Positions 51,159 to 62,180 of a stretch of 64,000 bases of DNA are shown piece by piece. How positions within the stretch are numbered: position 1 is the stretch's first letter; every line of letters starts with the position of its first letter. The notes beneath the pieces were generated by a model. It ran no database searches, had not been told where the DNA came from, and was given only the letters and a program-made list of their open reading frames with translations. Both the position numbers and the translations under genes were made by a program. Source of the stretch: Caloramator sp. mosi_1 (GTDB taxonomy: Bacteria; Bacillota; Clostridia; Clostridiales; Caloramatoraceae); NCBI RefSeq assembly GCF_028622835.1, contig NZ_CP117677.1, positions 992,001-1,056,000 on the forward strand. Reading direction: 5' to 3'.

Positions 51159-52705
51159 TTATCTTAAGAAAATGTGTACACCAGGTCCTAATGGTAGATT
51201 GAATACATACCATACCAAGAATAGCAATGTCCAACCTAATAAGAATACTATTGAGTATGGTAACATTGTTGATATAAGTGTACCAAGACCGATGTCTTCG
51301 TCATACTTTTCAGCAAACGCAACTATAACCGCAAAGTATGACATAAGTGGTGTAATTATATTTGTTGATGAGTCACCTATTCTGTATGCACATTGTGTAA
51401 ACTCTGGTGTGAAACCAAGTTGCATTAACATTGGTATAAATATTGGTGCCATAATAGCCCATTTTGCTGAAGCTGAACCTATAAATAAGTTTATAAATGC
51501 ACTTATTAATATAAATCCAATTATTAAACCAAAACCAGTCATTCCAGTTGACTTTAGGAAGTTTGCACCCTTAACTGCAAGTATTGTTCCAAGCTTTGAA
51601 TAGGAGAAATATGAAACAAACTGTGCAGCAACAAAGGCAAGAACTAAATATCCTCCCATTGTGCTCATAGCCTTTGACATAGCTGATGCTATATCCTTAT
51701 CATTCTTTATTGTCTTTGCTCCAAAACCATAAGCAACACCTGGAATTAGGAAGAATAGTGCTATAATTGGAACTATACCATCCATAAATGGAGTATGTCC
51801 TAATATCTTCTTTGTTTCTGGATCCCTAAGTACTCCATTTTCAGGAACAACTAATAACAATATAGCTACTATGAAGATTATAAATGAAATTAATGCATAT
51901 CTTAAACCTTTCTTTTCTTCATCTGTTAAATGAGTAATTTCTACTTCCTTCTTACCTTTATATTCACCTAATCTTGGTTCTATTATTCTATCAGTTATGA
52001 ATGTACCAAGTGCAGTTATTAGGAATGTTGAAACAAACATAAAGTAGTAGTTTGCAGTTGGAGTAACTACGTATGACGGATTTATAAATTTTGCTGCTTC
52101 GGTACTTATTCCCCAAGTAGTGGGTCTAATGTACCTATAAGTAGGTTTGCACTAAATCCACCAGATACACCTGCAAAAGCTGCTGCAAGTCCTGCAAGTG
52201 GATGTCTGTTAAAGCTTAGGAAAATGATAGCACCAAGTGGTACAAGTACAACGTATCCTGCATCTGACGCTATATTTGACATAACTCCTAAGAAAACAAC
52301 AACTGCTGTTATAAGTTTCTTTGGTGTACTTAAAACTATCTTTCTAAGTAATGCTTGTATAAGTCCTGTTCCTTCTGCAACACCAACACCAAGCATTGCA
52401 ACTAAAACTGTTCCAAGTGGTGCAAAACCTGTGAAGTTTGAAACAGCCTTTGAGAACATAAATCTGATTCCATCTGGATCAAGTAAACTTACTGCTGCTA
52501 CCTTAGCCATCTTTGCTTGTTTTGTACTTGGATCAATCATTTGATACTCTACTGCCACTCCAGCCTTTGCTGCAAGATGAGAAATAATGATTACTAATAA
52601 ACTAAAAATAACGAAAATTGTAACTGGATGTGGTAGTTTATTACCTACTTTTTCTACCCAGTCAAGGAATTTTTGAAAAAATCCATTCTTCTTTTGGTTT
52701 GGCAT
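51159..52705 (-). CDS. AbgT-family transporter (p-aminobenzoyl-glutamate type)
   Basis: Multi-spanning carrier, about 515 residues. Characteristic AbgT pieces: FLDWVEKVGNKLPHPVTIF near the start, GFAPLGTVLVAMLGVGVAEG, NIASDAGYVVLVPLGAIIFL, NLFIGSASAKWAIMAPIFIP and YRIGDSSTNIITPLMSYF. Start chosen at MPNQKKNGFFQ because CAAGGGGG lies upstream. One break near 52110. In other bacteria the family imports p-aminobenzoyl-glutamate or exports sulfonamides; here the M20 gene next door argues for uptake plus hydrolysis. The gene starts 64 bases from IS1380 copy B. Confidence 0.92.
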
Positions 52706-52769
52706 ATAGTACCCCCTTGCTTTTGAATAATTTTGTTCATACAAACTTCAATTGAATAATAATATTCAA

Positions 52770-54446
52770 CTTGTATTCGGCAAGTAATGCCGAAAGACAT
52801 TGGAATTAAAGGATTTTTGTTCAAAAATTAAAAGAAATCATCCCTTTTAAGTGTTAAAATATAATTGCAAAACTAAAACACAAAAGGGTGATTTCTATGG
52901 ATAGTTTACAACAAAATCAAAAAATTTAAAGAAGAAAATTAGATTTTTGAACATGAAAGCAAAATTTAATGATACCAAAGTTACTTCTGTAGCAACTTTT
53001 TCTTATGTGGAATCCTTTAAACAAATAATAGGATTACCAACTATTTTAGAAAAAGGCGTAACCTATAAGAAGGCCGCTAATTCTACTTTTAATACTGCAG
53101 AAATTATAGAATACATGATTGATGCAAATATTCTTGGTTTCTCAAGATTTATGCACATTGAAACATTAAGAAATGATGAAGGATATAAAAAGTTTAAAGG
53201 TGTAGATAAATTACCCAGTGAAAAAGTATGTAGAGATCTCTTAAAAGCTTTACCAACAGAAACTTTAGAAGAATTAAGAACTATAAATAAAAAATACTTG
53301 ACTTAAAGTCTTCAACTGAAGATGTACGCGAGGTTTGTATTAATATTGATGATACTGTTATAACTATCTTTGGTAATCAAGAAAAATCAGGAATAGGATA
53401 TAATCCAAGGTACAATGGAAGACCATCATTTAAAGAAAAAGTTGGGTTTATTTCAGGAACTGATGAATTACTTAACATTACTCTTGAAAATGGTAGACAC
53501 CATAGTAATTATAAATTTTTAGATTTCTTTAAGAGTTGTGTAAACCAGCTTCCTTCAAGATATATTCTTAAAAGAGTTAGACTTGATAGAGGTTTTTTGA
53601 TGAAGAAAACTTTTTATATTTTGAAGATAATGGAATAGAATATGTTGTTAAATGTAAAATGTATTCTACTGTTAAAATGATAATAGATTTTATAAATAAT
53701 AATCCAAAGGATTATATATGGCACGATATAAGTTCTACTTTATCTGTTACAGAAATTACAGTTCCATTGCCTAAATGGCAAAGAGCAAGAAGATTTGTGA
53801 TTATAAGAGAAAAAATTATTCCAAAAAATATGAATCAGTTAATGTTCGAAGAATGTAAATATAAATATCAAGCAATAGTAACAAATATAAATTATTTAAC
53901 ACCTGAAGAAATATTTCAAGATTATAATCAACGATGTGATGTTGAAAATAATATAGATGAAATAAAAGAAGGCTATGCCTTTAGCGAAAATAGTTTAGTA
54001 AATCATAAATGCAATGAATTGTACCTTTTAATAAAAATGATAGCATATAACATTCATAACTGGTTTAAACAAGCAATCATGCCTAAGGAAGTACAACATC
54101 ATGAAATTAGTACATTAAGAAGAATATTTTATAGAGTTTGTGGTAATGTTTGCGGCAGCAAATATTATAGATATTTAAGTTTTTCAAATAATTGCTTATT
54201 AGAAAAAATCATTACTCATATTCAAAAACAAATACATATTTTTAGTAGAAAAATGATAACAGTTTATACTTAATAGTAAAATAAAAACAATAAATTCCCT
54301 TAAAAATCCAAATGTTATTTGGGTTTATTAAGTATACTCAAAAAAGACCTAACGGTATAAAATATCATAATAAATGTAAATTTATTCATAAAGAAAACAA
54401 AAATGGCAAGTAGAAACTTTTTTAAAATTTACTTGCCGAATTCAAG
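52770..54446 (+). mobile_element. IS1380-family insertion sequence, copy B
   Basis: 1677 bp, nearly identical to the copy at 5691-7367; on reading I saw one base substitution (GAA/GGA near 53397) and two run-length differences. Same inverted repeat ends. A TTCAA duplication at 52765-52769 and 54447-54451 marks a separate transposition event. It lies between the abgT start and the GH13 terminator region, so it interrupts no gene but could separate abgT from its native promoter. Confidence 0.93.
52897..54273 (+). CDS. IS1380-family transposase, copy B (frame-broken)
   Basis: Same protein as copy A, with SGIGYNPRY where copy A reads SGIEYNPRY. The first two A6 breaks are identical to copy A; the third run is T6 here and needs T7 for RGFFDEENF. 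The same catalytic segments (INIDDTV, VRLDRGF, QRCDVENNIDE) are present. The shared breaks could be real (an inactive family) or due to identical run errors in both copies. Confidence 0.88.
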
Positions 54447-54625
54447 TTCAATATACTGAAAATTTGTATTAACATAATTCATTATACCAAGTTTCTAATT
54501 TTTGACAACAATTTTATTTAATAAAGTGTAGAAACCATATATTTTTAAGTATATATTTTACATTGATTCAAAGATTCACTTAAATCCATATATTTATTGT
54601 AATTAATGTGAAATATATATAAAAA

Positions 54626-54653
54626 CAAGTGATAGAAAAATCTCTATCACTTG
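54626..54653 (-). terminator. terminator of the GH13 gene
   Basis: CAAGTGATAG and CTATCACTTG form a 10-bp stem; on the minus strand it is followed by TTTTTATATA. The surrounding 54452-54744 stretch has no gene; it holds only this hairpin and the 3'-end repeat. Confidence 0.85.
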
Positions 54654-54724
54654 CCTTATAATACACCTATATTATTCCTTCTTTACATTGTAACACTATT
54701 AATAAAGTACCGTATTAATTTTTA

Positions 54725-54767
54725 TTTCCATTATATGGTTGTATTCACATTTCACCTGGGTGGCACT
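54725..54767 (-). repeat. 43-base 3'-end repeat, copy 3
   Basis: Sense to the GH13 gene on the minus strand. It supplies the last codons of that gene (CHPGEM and its TGA), where the other two copies place a TAG just before the repeat. The next bases CTCTATGATTAT on the plus side are also seen near copy 2. Confidence 0.85.
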
Positions 54768-56049
54768 CTATGATTATTGCTTTATTCTGCAGCTTTATTT
54801 GTCCATTTTGCACTTCAACCTTTTGTCTATCTATTAGATTTATGTATTCACCATCTTCTAAATCCACATTTACATATCCTTCGTGAAGTCCAACGTTGAA
54901 TATTCCTAATAATTTTTCACCTTCCATTTTATATGAAGCTACTATTACATCTCTCTTATCTTCACAATCAATTTTATAGAAGCCTCTTGCCATTATATCC
55001 TTCTTCTTTATATTTGAAAGAGTCTTCATATATTCAACGAATTCTTCCTTCATTCCACTCCAGTTAACTTTGTCTATATCAAATAGGCTTGGAGTGTTGT
55101 CATCCTGTGCCTCTTGTCCTGCATAGATTAATGTTGCACCCTTTTGGAAGTATAAGAATGCTGTCCAAATCTTAAGTTTTGTTTCATCTGGTATCAGTTT
55201 CTTTGCTCTTGGCTGGTCGTGATTTTCTAAAAATCTTAGCTTTACATAGTTATCTGGATATATTGCCTCCTGTAGTTTTACCCTGTTTATATATTCCTTT
55301 AACGTATTTTCTCCTTTAAAATATCCTACATATGCATCATTTACATCATAGTCATAGCATATATCAAAGGCTTGATATACTTCACTGTCTGAAAGTCCAA
55401 CAAAACCGTGTTCCCTCATTGCTAATATAAAGCTTAAGTGAACACTTTCTGCAAGCCATATTACATCCTTTTTAACCTTTGCTACTTCTTCCCTTGCCTT
55501 AAGCCAAAATTCAAGAGGAATAAGAGGTGCAACGTCGCATCTAAATCCATCTACACCTAAACTTGCCCAATATTTTAATGTTTCGATTTGATAATTCCAA
55601 AGCTCTTTGTTGTTGTAGTCTAAATCCACTATGTCTGTCCAATCCCCCACCTTATTTCCCATTTTTCCATCATTCTTACGATAGAAAAATTCAGGATGGT
55701 TTTCTACAAGGTATGAATCTGGAGATGTATGATTGTAAACAACATCTATCATACACTTCATACCTAAACTATGTATTTTATCTATTAGTCTTTTAAAATC
55801 TTCAAGAGTTCCATATTCAGGATTTACAGCCCTGTAATCCTTTATTGCATAGGGACATCCTAAACTTCCCTTTTTATTTTTAACCCCAATTGGATGAATA
55901 GGCATAAACCATATTATATCTGTTCCTAAAGACTTTATTCTTTCTAAATCCTCTTCAACATCTTTAAATAAACCATTTTTACCGTGGTTTCTTACATAAA
56001 CAGAATAAATAATTTTGTTCCTCAACGTGATGTCAGTATTTTTAGCCAT
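54745..56049 (-). CDS. GH13 alpha-amylase-family enzyme, intracellular
   Basis: Intact, about 434 residues from MAKNTDITLRNKIIYSVYVR; this start is chosen because GAGGGG lies 7 bases upstream, over an upstream ATG that lacks one. No signal peptide. Barrel motifs are WFMPIHPIG, IDVVYNHTSPDS, GFRCDVAPLIP (nucleophile Asp), VIWLAESVH (acid Glu) and LENHDQPRA (Asp). A small C-terminal beta-domain follows. The last six residues CHPGEM come from the 3'-end repeat. Preceded 17 bases by the DUF362 gene on the same strand. Exact specificity not readable. Confidence 0.93.
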   Translation of the reverse strand: MAKNTDITLRNKIIYSVYVRNHGKNGLFKDVEEDLERIKSLGTDIIWFMPIHPIGVKNKKGSLGCPYAIKDYRAVNPEYGTLEDFKRLIDKIHSLGMKCMIDVVYNHTSPDSYLVENHPEFFYRKNDGKMGNKVGDWTDIVDLDYNNKELWNYQIETLKYWASLGVDGFRCDVAPLIPLEFWLKAREEVAKVKKDVIWLAESVHLSFILAMREHGFVGLSDSEVYQAFDICYDYDVNDAYVGYFKGENTLKEYINRVKLQEAIYPDNYVKLRFLENHDQPRAKKLIPDETKLKIWTAFLYFQKGATLIYAGQEAQDDNTPSLFDIDKVNWSGMKEEFVEYMKTLSNIKKKDIMARGFYKIDCEDKRDVIVASYKMEGEKLLGIFNVGLHEGYVNVDLEDGEYINLIDRQKVEVQNGQIKLQNKAIIIECHPGEM

Positions 56050-56066
56050 AATAGTTCCCCTCAAAA

Positions 56067-57182
56067 TCATATCTTAATTAATTCATAGTCCATATTACCT
56101 ATTCCTATATTTTGTGCGTGTTCTAAGCATACTCTCCAATCAGTTTTTCCGTGAATTGCTGTAAATTTATCTTCAATATGGCAGTCGCAGTCGTGGTGGT
56201 CGTGAATTGCACATCCTTTAATTGCTGGTGCACTATTTACCATATCAACACAGGCCTTATCAAGTGCAACTGGATCAAAGGATGCAGCTATACCTATATT
56301 TGGAACAATAGGCATATCATTATTGGACCAGCAATCGCAGTTAGGTGAAACATCCATAATAAAGTTTATGTGGAAATGTGGCTTATCCTTTATAACCGCA
56401 TATGTATATTCTGCTATCTTTTCGCTTGCAATAGATGCTGCTTCATCCCAGTTAACCTGTGCTGCATTGAATTGGCAAACTGCTATACACTGTCCACAGC
56501 CAACACACTTTTCATAATCAATAACTGCAACCTTATTTTCATTTAAGTAAATCGCGTCGTGTGCACAGCTCTTTACACACATTCTACATCCTACACAATT
56601 TTTCTCCTTTATGCTTGGTTTTGAAGAAGAATGCATAAACAGCTTTCCACCCCTTGAACCTGAACCCATACCAATATTCTTTAATGCTCCTCCAAAACCA
56701 GTCATTTCGTGCCCCTTAAAGTGATTCAAAGATATTACTATGTCTGCATCTGCTATTGCAGAACCTATCTTTGCAGCCTTAGTATGCTTTAGGTTTACTT
56801 CAACTTCTCTATACTCTGTTCCCTTTAAACCATCTGCAATTAATACTTGGCAACCTACAGTTAATGGATTAAATCCATTTTCATAGGCCGCGTCTAAGTG
56901 GTCTAATGCATTGTGTCTTCTTCCTGTGTATAATGTGTTAGCATCTGTTAAAAATGGCTTTCCTCCAAGTTGTTTTATTAACTTTACTATTTTTGCTGCA
57001 TAGTTTGGTCTTATGTATGCAAGGTTTCCTGGCTCTCCAAAATGTATTTTTATAGCAACGTATTTATCCTTAAAATCTATATTTTCTATGCCTGCCGCCT
57101 TAACAAGCTTTTCAAGCTTATCAAGCATATTGAAACCAGGTTTTGTTCTTAAATCTGTAAAATAAACCTTTGACTTCTTCAT
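56067..57182 (-). CDS. DUF362 protein with two [4Fe-4S] ferredoxin motifs
   Basis: Intact, 371 residues. DUF362 domain at residues 1-185 (KIHFGEPGNLAYIRP, DADIVISLNHFKGHEMTGFG), then a ferredoxin module CVGCRMCVKSCAHDAI and CVGCGQCIAVCQFNAAQV, and a C-terminal part with a Cys/His-rich GCAIHDHHDCDCHIED. A redox or iron-sulfur role is clear; no established reaction is known to me. GGAGG lies 6-10 bases ahead of the ATG. Confidence 0.92.
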   Translation of the reverse strand: MKKSKVYFTDLRTKPGFNMLDKLEKLVKAAGIENIDFKDKYVAIKIHFGEPGNLAYIRPNYAAKIVKLIKQLGGKPFLTDANTLYTGRRHNALDHLDAAYENGFNPLTVGCQVLIADGLKGTEYREVEVNLKHTKAAKIGSAIADADIVISLNHFKGHEMTGFGGALKNIGMGSGSRGGKLFMHSSSKPSIKEKNCVGCRMCVKSCAHDAIYLNENKVAVIDYEKCVGCGQCIAVCQFNAAQVNWDEAASIASEKIAEYTYAVIKDKPHFHINFIMDVSPNCDCWSNNDMPIVPNIGIAASFDPVALDKACVDMVNSAPAIKGCAIHDHHDCDCHIEDKFTAIHGKTDWRVCLEHAQNIGIGNMDYELIKI

Positions 57183-57471
57183 AGTTTCCTCCTAAAGTAA
57201 TATTTCTTAAACTATTATAACATATTTGGATATACAAATATATTTATATATGTCTAAATATTATATAAAATTTATTGGGCAAATTTTACGTTCATTACAT
57301 ATTTTTATCTATAATTATACTTTTTATGTTATATTGCCAAACTTTTTTCTATAATTTCTATTTATTTCATTGCATAATTATAAATTTTTTTATTGACTTT
57401 TAACCGATTTATTAATATAGTTTTATTTGTGTCTTTTTAAAAATCTAAATTTAGATAAAGAGGTGAAGTTA
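57183..57471. other. intergenic region, no gene seen
   Basis: 289 bases between divergent genes, AT-rich. AAAGAGGTGAAGTTA is the ribosome binding site of the permease gene. No hairpin or frame of note; promoters for both genes must be here but none is convincing. Confidence 0.5.
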
Positions 57472-58801
57472 GTGGAAAAGGAACTAAAAGAGAATTAGGA
57501 CTACTTCCTGCAACTGCAATAGTTGTTGGAAATATGATAGGTTCAGGTATTTTTATGGCACCACAAGGTCTTGCAGAAGCATCTAATCCTAAGGCAACAA
57601 TTATAGCTTGGATTATAACTGCATTAGGTTCAATGCTTCTTGCATTAAGTTTTGCAAACCTTGGAGTAAAGATGCCAAAAACAGGTGGACCTATAGTTTA
57701 TACAAGAGAGGCCTTTGGAGAATTTCCTGCCTTCCTTATTGCTTGGACCTACTGGATAGGTTCTTGGGTTGGAAATGCAGCAATAATTACTGCATTTATG
57801 AATTATCTTTCTTATTTCTTCCCTATATTTAGCCAAAGTAAGCCTTTAGCATTTTTAACTTCATCATTAATACTTTGGACTTTAACATATATAAACTATA
57901 GGGGAGTTAAAGAAGCAGGAATAGTAAGTATGATAACAACTGTGCTAAAGATACTGCCTTTAATTATATTTGCATTTATTGCACTAACTCACTTTAATAT
58001 ATCATACTTTAATACTGTTTCTACAAATGAAGTTTCTGGATTGTCTACACTTCCTGCTGCAATTGCCATAACTTTATGGTCCTTTGTTGGACTTGAAAGT
58101 GCAACAATACCAGCAGGAGAGATAAAAATCCAGAAAGAAATATTAAGCTAAGCACTATATATGGTACTCTTATAACAGTTGCAATATACCTTGCTATTTC
58201 GATTCTTGCAATAGGGGCTATGCCTCAAGATATGCTTGCTGCATCAAATGCACCACTTGCTGATATAATAAATTTTGCAACAGGCCAAAAATGGGGCGGA
58301 ACGCTTATTGCTTTAGGTGCTGTTGTTTCAACTTTAGGTGCAACTTCTGGTTGGATTTTAATTACTGCAAGAAGTTCCTTCGCAGCTGTTGAGGATAAGA
58401 TGTTCCCAAAGATATTTGCAAAGGTTAATCCAAAGTATAATACACCTTCTGCATCACTTGTTATTAGCGGTATTGCGGCAAACATACTGCTTATAATGAA
58501 TTATGTGTCAAGCTTAACTTCAGCCTTTAACTTTATGCTGCTTCTTGCAACGCTTTCATTCTTGCCAGCTTATTCTTTTACAGCAGCGGCAGAAATATTG
58601 CTTCTTAAGAATAATGACAAGAACTTTAATCTTGTAAACTTTTTAAAGAGCTCATTTATTTCAATACTTGCCTTTGCATATTCTATATATGCAATTTATG
58701 GAACTGGTGCAGAGGTTGTTATGTATGGGTTTATATTAATGTTGATAGGAATTCCTTTTTATGTATATCAAAAATACAAAACAGATAAAAAAGCCACTTA
58801 G
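57472..58801 (+). CDS. APC-superfamily amino acid permease
   Basis: Twelve-helix amino acid/polyamine carrier, about 444 residues. The GTG-started N-terminus reads EKELKRELGLLPATAIVVGN, with one A missing in AAAAGAGAA; GSGIFMAPQGLAE is the unwound first helix typical of APC antiporters. Further: KTGGPIVYTREAFGEFPAF, LWSFVGLESATIPAGEI. One more break near 58140. Substrate not readable. Confidence 0.9.
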
Positions 58802-58820
58802 GAGCAAATCCTAAGTGGTT
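58794..58820. terminator. terminator between convergent genes
   Basis: GCCACTTAGGA and TCCTAAGTGGT form an 11-bp stem with a short loop, then TATATTTTA; the opposing gene ends at its edge. Confidence 0.8.
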
Positions 58821-60498
58821 ATATTTTATGATTTGATGATGTCTTTCCTCTGTAAATCTTTATTCTATTGAATTTAAAGACTTTAAAATAGTAATAATAG
58901 ATAGTAATAGCAATTAAAATGCATATATAAACAAAGTAAATAAAAGTAAATAGTTTTGCTTGTTCAATATAGTATGCATTCTTTATATGACCGTAAATAA
59001 AGCTGTGAGCTACACCAAAAATTATTGAAAGATTAATGTATTTTATCATCGATAAAAAACCATTACCAGGACTTTGGACTGAATTTACATCAACAGTAAA
59101 TGGTAATTTTATCTCCATATCCTTTATAAATATCATACACATTAGAGTTAAACTTAATAATACTACTATATACTCTGTAATTCCTATGTCCTTAAAAATA
59201 AAAGAAAGTGCTAATAATAGAGCCAAAAATATAGGTAAGATGAAGTTTATAAAAATAGCTTTAACTGCTCCTTTTATAATCGGATCGGTATCATCTATTG
59301 GCAGAACTTCATATATGTATGCTGCTTTATAGCTGCTGGTATATAAAATGTATTGAGGTAATGTTGTTAAAAATAAAATACCTCCATAAACTGCAAAACC
59401 AAGAAACAGTTTCTATTTTTTGCCAGTAAATATATCTCTTACTAATGGTGCTAAGAAAATAATTGCAGTTGTAAAGCCTGAAACCATCTTCTGTTTTAAT
59501 AATCTATCTCTTTTAAACATAGCCCTTGCAAATATATATGAGCTCTTTTCAACTGGGTCCTTTATCAGTATATCTATTAGCCTTCCCTTTTAATTGCAGA
59601 TTGGCTTTTATTTCCCATATCAAATTTATATAAATTTTTCTCAAGTTCAACTAATATGTATTTAAAAGTTATAATAAATAGTACAAAAGTAATTACACTA
59701 CCTACTATAAAGGTAAATAAGTACTGTATATGAAAGTTACCTAAAAGCAAATTAAAGATCGATGCGTACCACGTAGATGGTAAAATAAATATTATCTTTG
59801 AGTTTAGTAATTTGTCAGCTGAACTACTTATTAAATCTACACCAAATTGATAAAAAGAACACTACCTATTATGAAGACTATTTGAAAGTAGTTAACTACA
59901 TCCTTTAATTTTTCACCATCAAAATATTTTAGTATAACTGAGTATAAAATTATAGCAAGAGAAAGTGCGAACATTATTATCAATGGAAAAACTATCATCA
60001 TACCTATAATATATTTATAACCAAATATTACGGTTCCAATTGTAGTTGGCATTATCGTTATCATAATCATAACAGAAATTAGATAAATAATTACATATGT
60101 ACCTCTAATAGATGATAACGTTTTTATGTCTATTGGCATTGAACCCAGTATATTTTTATCTGATGTACTTAAAATAACTGTTGAAAAATCGTGCATAAGA
60201 CCTAAAAACATAAATATCATTATTATTGAAATTGAAAAATTGGATACTGCCTCTATCTTTCCTAATATGAAAGCAATAGAAGGTGTTAACCCTAAAAAAT
60301 AACTCCAAGTATAAATCCTATGATTTGAGACTTCTTACTTGAATCTTTTGGCATATCCTTCGTAAATAGAGAATCTTTAGAACGTCTATCGTTTTTAAAT
60401 TTAATTTCTAAGATTTTGTGTAGTATTTCAAAATCTATATGTAAATAATCAAATAAAAACTTGAATTTACTTAAAAATTTAAGCAGTATAAGTTCCAT
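58819..60498 (-). CDS. polytopic membrane protein, ABC-exporter permease-like
   Basis: About 560 residues in six or more pieces. N-terminus MELILLKFLSKFKFLFDYLH; then about twelve predicted helices, e.g. IIIMIFMFLGLMHDFSTVIL, GTYVIIYLISVMIMITIMPT, IIMFALSLAIILYSVIL and TEYIVVLLSLTLMCMIFI. The SDKNILGSMPIDIKTLSSIR stretch resembles large permeases annotated as putative ABC exporters. No ATP-binding partner is adjacent. Function is not established; many breaks lower certainty. Confidence 0.55.
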
Positions 60499-60600
60499 TT
60501 AAATCAACTCTCCTTATTTACTAAATAATAGTTAATATTACCATAAAAAACTAAATAAATAAACAACAAATTGAAGAAATATTTACTCTATAAACAATAA

Positions 60601-60626
60601 AGGCCGCTCAAGTTTGAGCGACCTTT
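60601..60626. terminator. terminator of the AGCS/lyase operon
   Basis: AAAGGCCGCTCAA and TTGAGCGACCTTTT pair with one mismatch, followed by CTATTTATTT on the plus strand. Confidence 0.8.
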
Positions 60627-60651
60627 TCTATTTATTTCCATATATCTGTCT

Positions 60652-62172
60652 CTACGCCAATTTCTTTGAAACAAACCTTCTTGCCTCATTTTTCTCATAA
60701 TGCTTCAACGTATTTATTATCATCTTTGAAGCTACAAGGAGTATTGGTACGTTTGCAAATACAACCATTATATTAACAAAATCCGATATATACCATAGGT
60801 TGCCAAGCTCAAGACCTGCAAGAACAGTTAATACTCCAAAAGGAACAAAGAAGAAGGCTCCTAACCCACGAATGAAGTTTATAAACTTATTACTCTTTGT
60901 TATAAAGTTTCCTGATATTTCAGCAAAAAGTATAAGACCTATTAAGGTAGTAAATGCAAATAGTGCGTAACATAGAGAAAGTATGGTTTGAACAGCTATA
61001 TCTAAAGTTGTTCCTGGTATGAGATATTTTACAGATTCCATATAAACTGTAATTTTTGAACTTCTAACTGCCTCCCAAGCAACTCCTGCTTCACCGGTCC
61101 AAAGATGTGCCATTACAACTAAAAATCCAGTTAATGTACATATAACCATTGTGTCAAGAAAAACACCTATAATTTGCACAAATCCCTGTTCTGCTGGGTG
61201 CTTGTTTTCAGATACTGCCGCAGCCATTGTAATTGTACCTTGACCTGCTTCATTTGACATTAATCCTCTCTTTACACCTTGAGATAAGGCAATTCCAAAG
61301 ACACCGCCAAAAATGGCTTCAGGTTTGAAAGCACCTACAAATACTTCCTTGAAGAAATATGGTATAAGTTTTATATTGATTAAAACTATTACTATGACAA
61401 TTAGGAAATATATAATCGCCATTATTGGAACTAAATAGTCTGTAACCTTTGTAACACGCTTTAGGCCACCAAACACAATTATTATAACTGATATTGTTAA
61501 AATTATTCCTATTACATAATAAACTGTTGATTGACGCCCGTGAGTAACACCTGTCAACGAATCTGCAACTGAGCCTAATGCTGTAAAGAGGTGGAATGTC
61601 TGTCCTGGAACGCAAAACAGAGCATAAATTATAAATATTACTGATAAAAATACTCCGACCCATCTTCTATTTCCAAATATCTTCATACCGTAGAATGGAA
61701 GTCCTCCAACATATTCTTTATCCTTCTTTTCTTTAAAGAGCTGTGCAAGTACTGCCTCTGAAAAGGCAAGGGACATACCAAAGAAGGCTGATACCCACAT
61801 CCAAAATAGAGCCCCTGGACCTCCTACTGATACTGCTCCTGTAACCCCCATAATGTTGCCTGGCCCTATACGCATAGCTGAACTTAAAAAGAAGGCTGCA
61901 AGAGGACTAATTCCTGTTTTTGCAACTCTTTGTTCTGTTAATATCTTTAATCCGGTTTTAAACCTCTTAATCTGAACAAAACCAGTTCTTATTGTAAAAT
62001 ATATACCTGAACCTATAAGGAGAAGTATTGCAAAGGTAAACTTTCCGAGCACAGGGATACTTGAATACCACTTGAAGTTTGTTGGAAAATCCCAAAGGAA
62101 GTCTGTAATAGGTACGATAAATTCAAAGAACTTATTAATGGAATCAAAAAGGTATTCATCCACAACCTCCAT
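60652..62172 (-). CDS. alanine/glycine:cation symporter (AGCS family)
   Basis: Intact, 506 residues. Family features: GSGIYFTIRTGFVQIKRF, RIGPGNIMGVTGAVSVGGPG, GLPFYGMKIFGNRRWVG, SNEAGQGTITMAAAVSENKH (the conserved AGCS loop) and EQGFVQIIGVFLDTMVICT. Uses sodium or protons to import alanine or glycine. It follows the lyase gene by 8 bases, so uptake and amino acid breakdown may be linked. Confidence 0.95.
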   Translation of the reverse strand: MEVVDEYLFDSINKFFEFIVPITDFLWDFPTNFKWYSSIPVLGKFTFAILLLIGSGIYFTIRTGFVQIKRFKTGLKILTEQRVAKTGISPLAAFFLSSAMRIGPGNIMGVTGAVSVGGPGALFWMWVSAFFGMSLAFSEAVLAQLFKEKKDKEYVGGLPFYGMKIFGNRRWVGVFLSVIFIIYALFCVPGQTFHLFTALGSVADSLTGVTHGRQSTVYYVIGIILTISVIIIVFGGLKRVTKVTDYLVPIMAIIYFLIVIVIVLINIKLIPYFFKEVFVGAFKPEAIFGGVFGIALSQGVKRGLMSNEAGQGTITMAAAVSENKHPAEQGFVQIIGVFLDTMVICTLTGFLVVMAHLWTGEAGVAWEAVRSSKITVYMESVKYLIPGTTLDIAVQTILSLCYALFAFTTLIGLILFAEISGNFITKSNKFINFIRGLGAFFFVPFGVLTVLAGLELGNLWYISDFVNIMVVFANVPILLVASKMIINTLKHYEKNEARRFVSKKLA

Positions 62173-62180
62173 TAAATTAC

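Noticed and set aside
61319-61663. 114-codon Cys/Ser/Arg-rich open frame inside the AGCS gene
   Set aside because: It is in another frame of an intact conserved gene and has no ribosome binding site.
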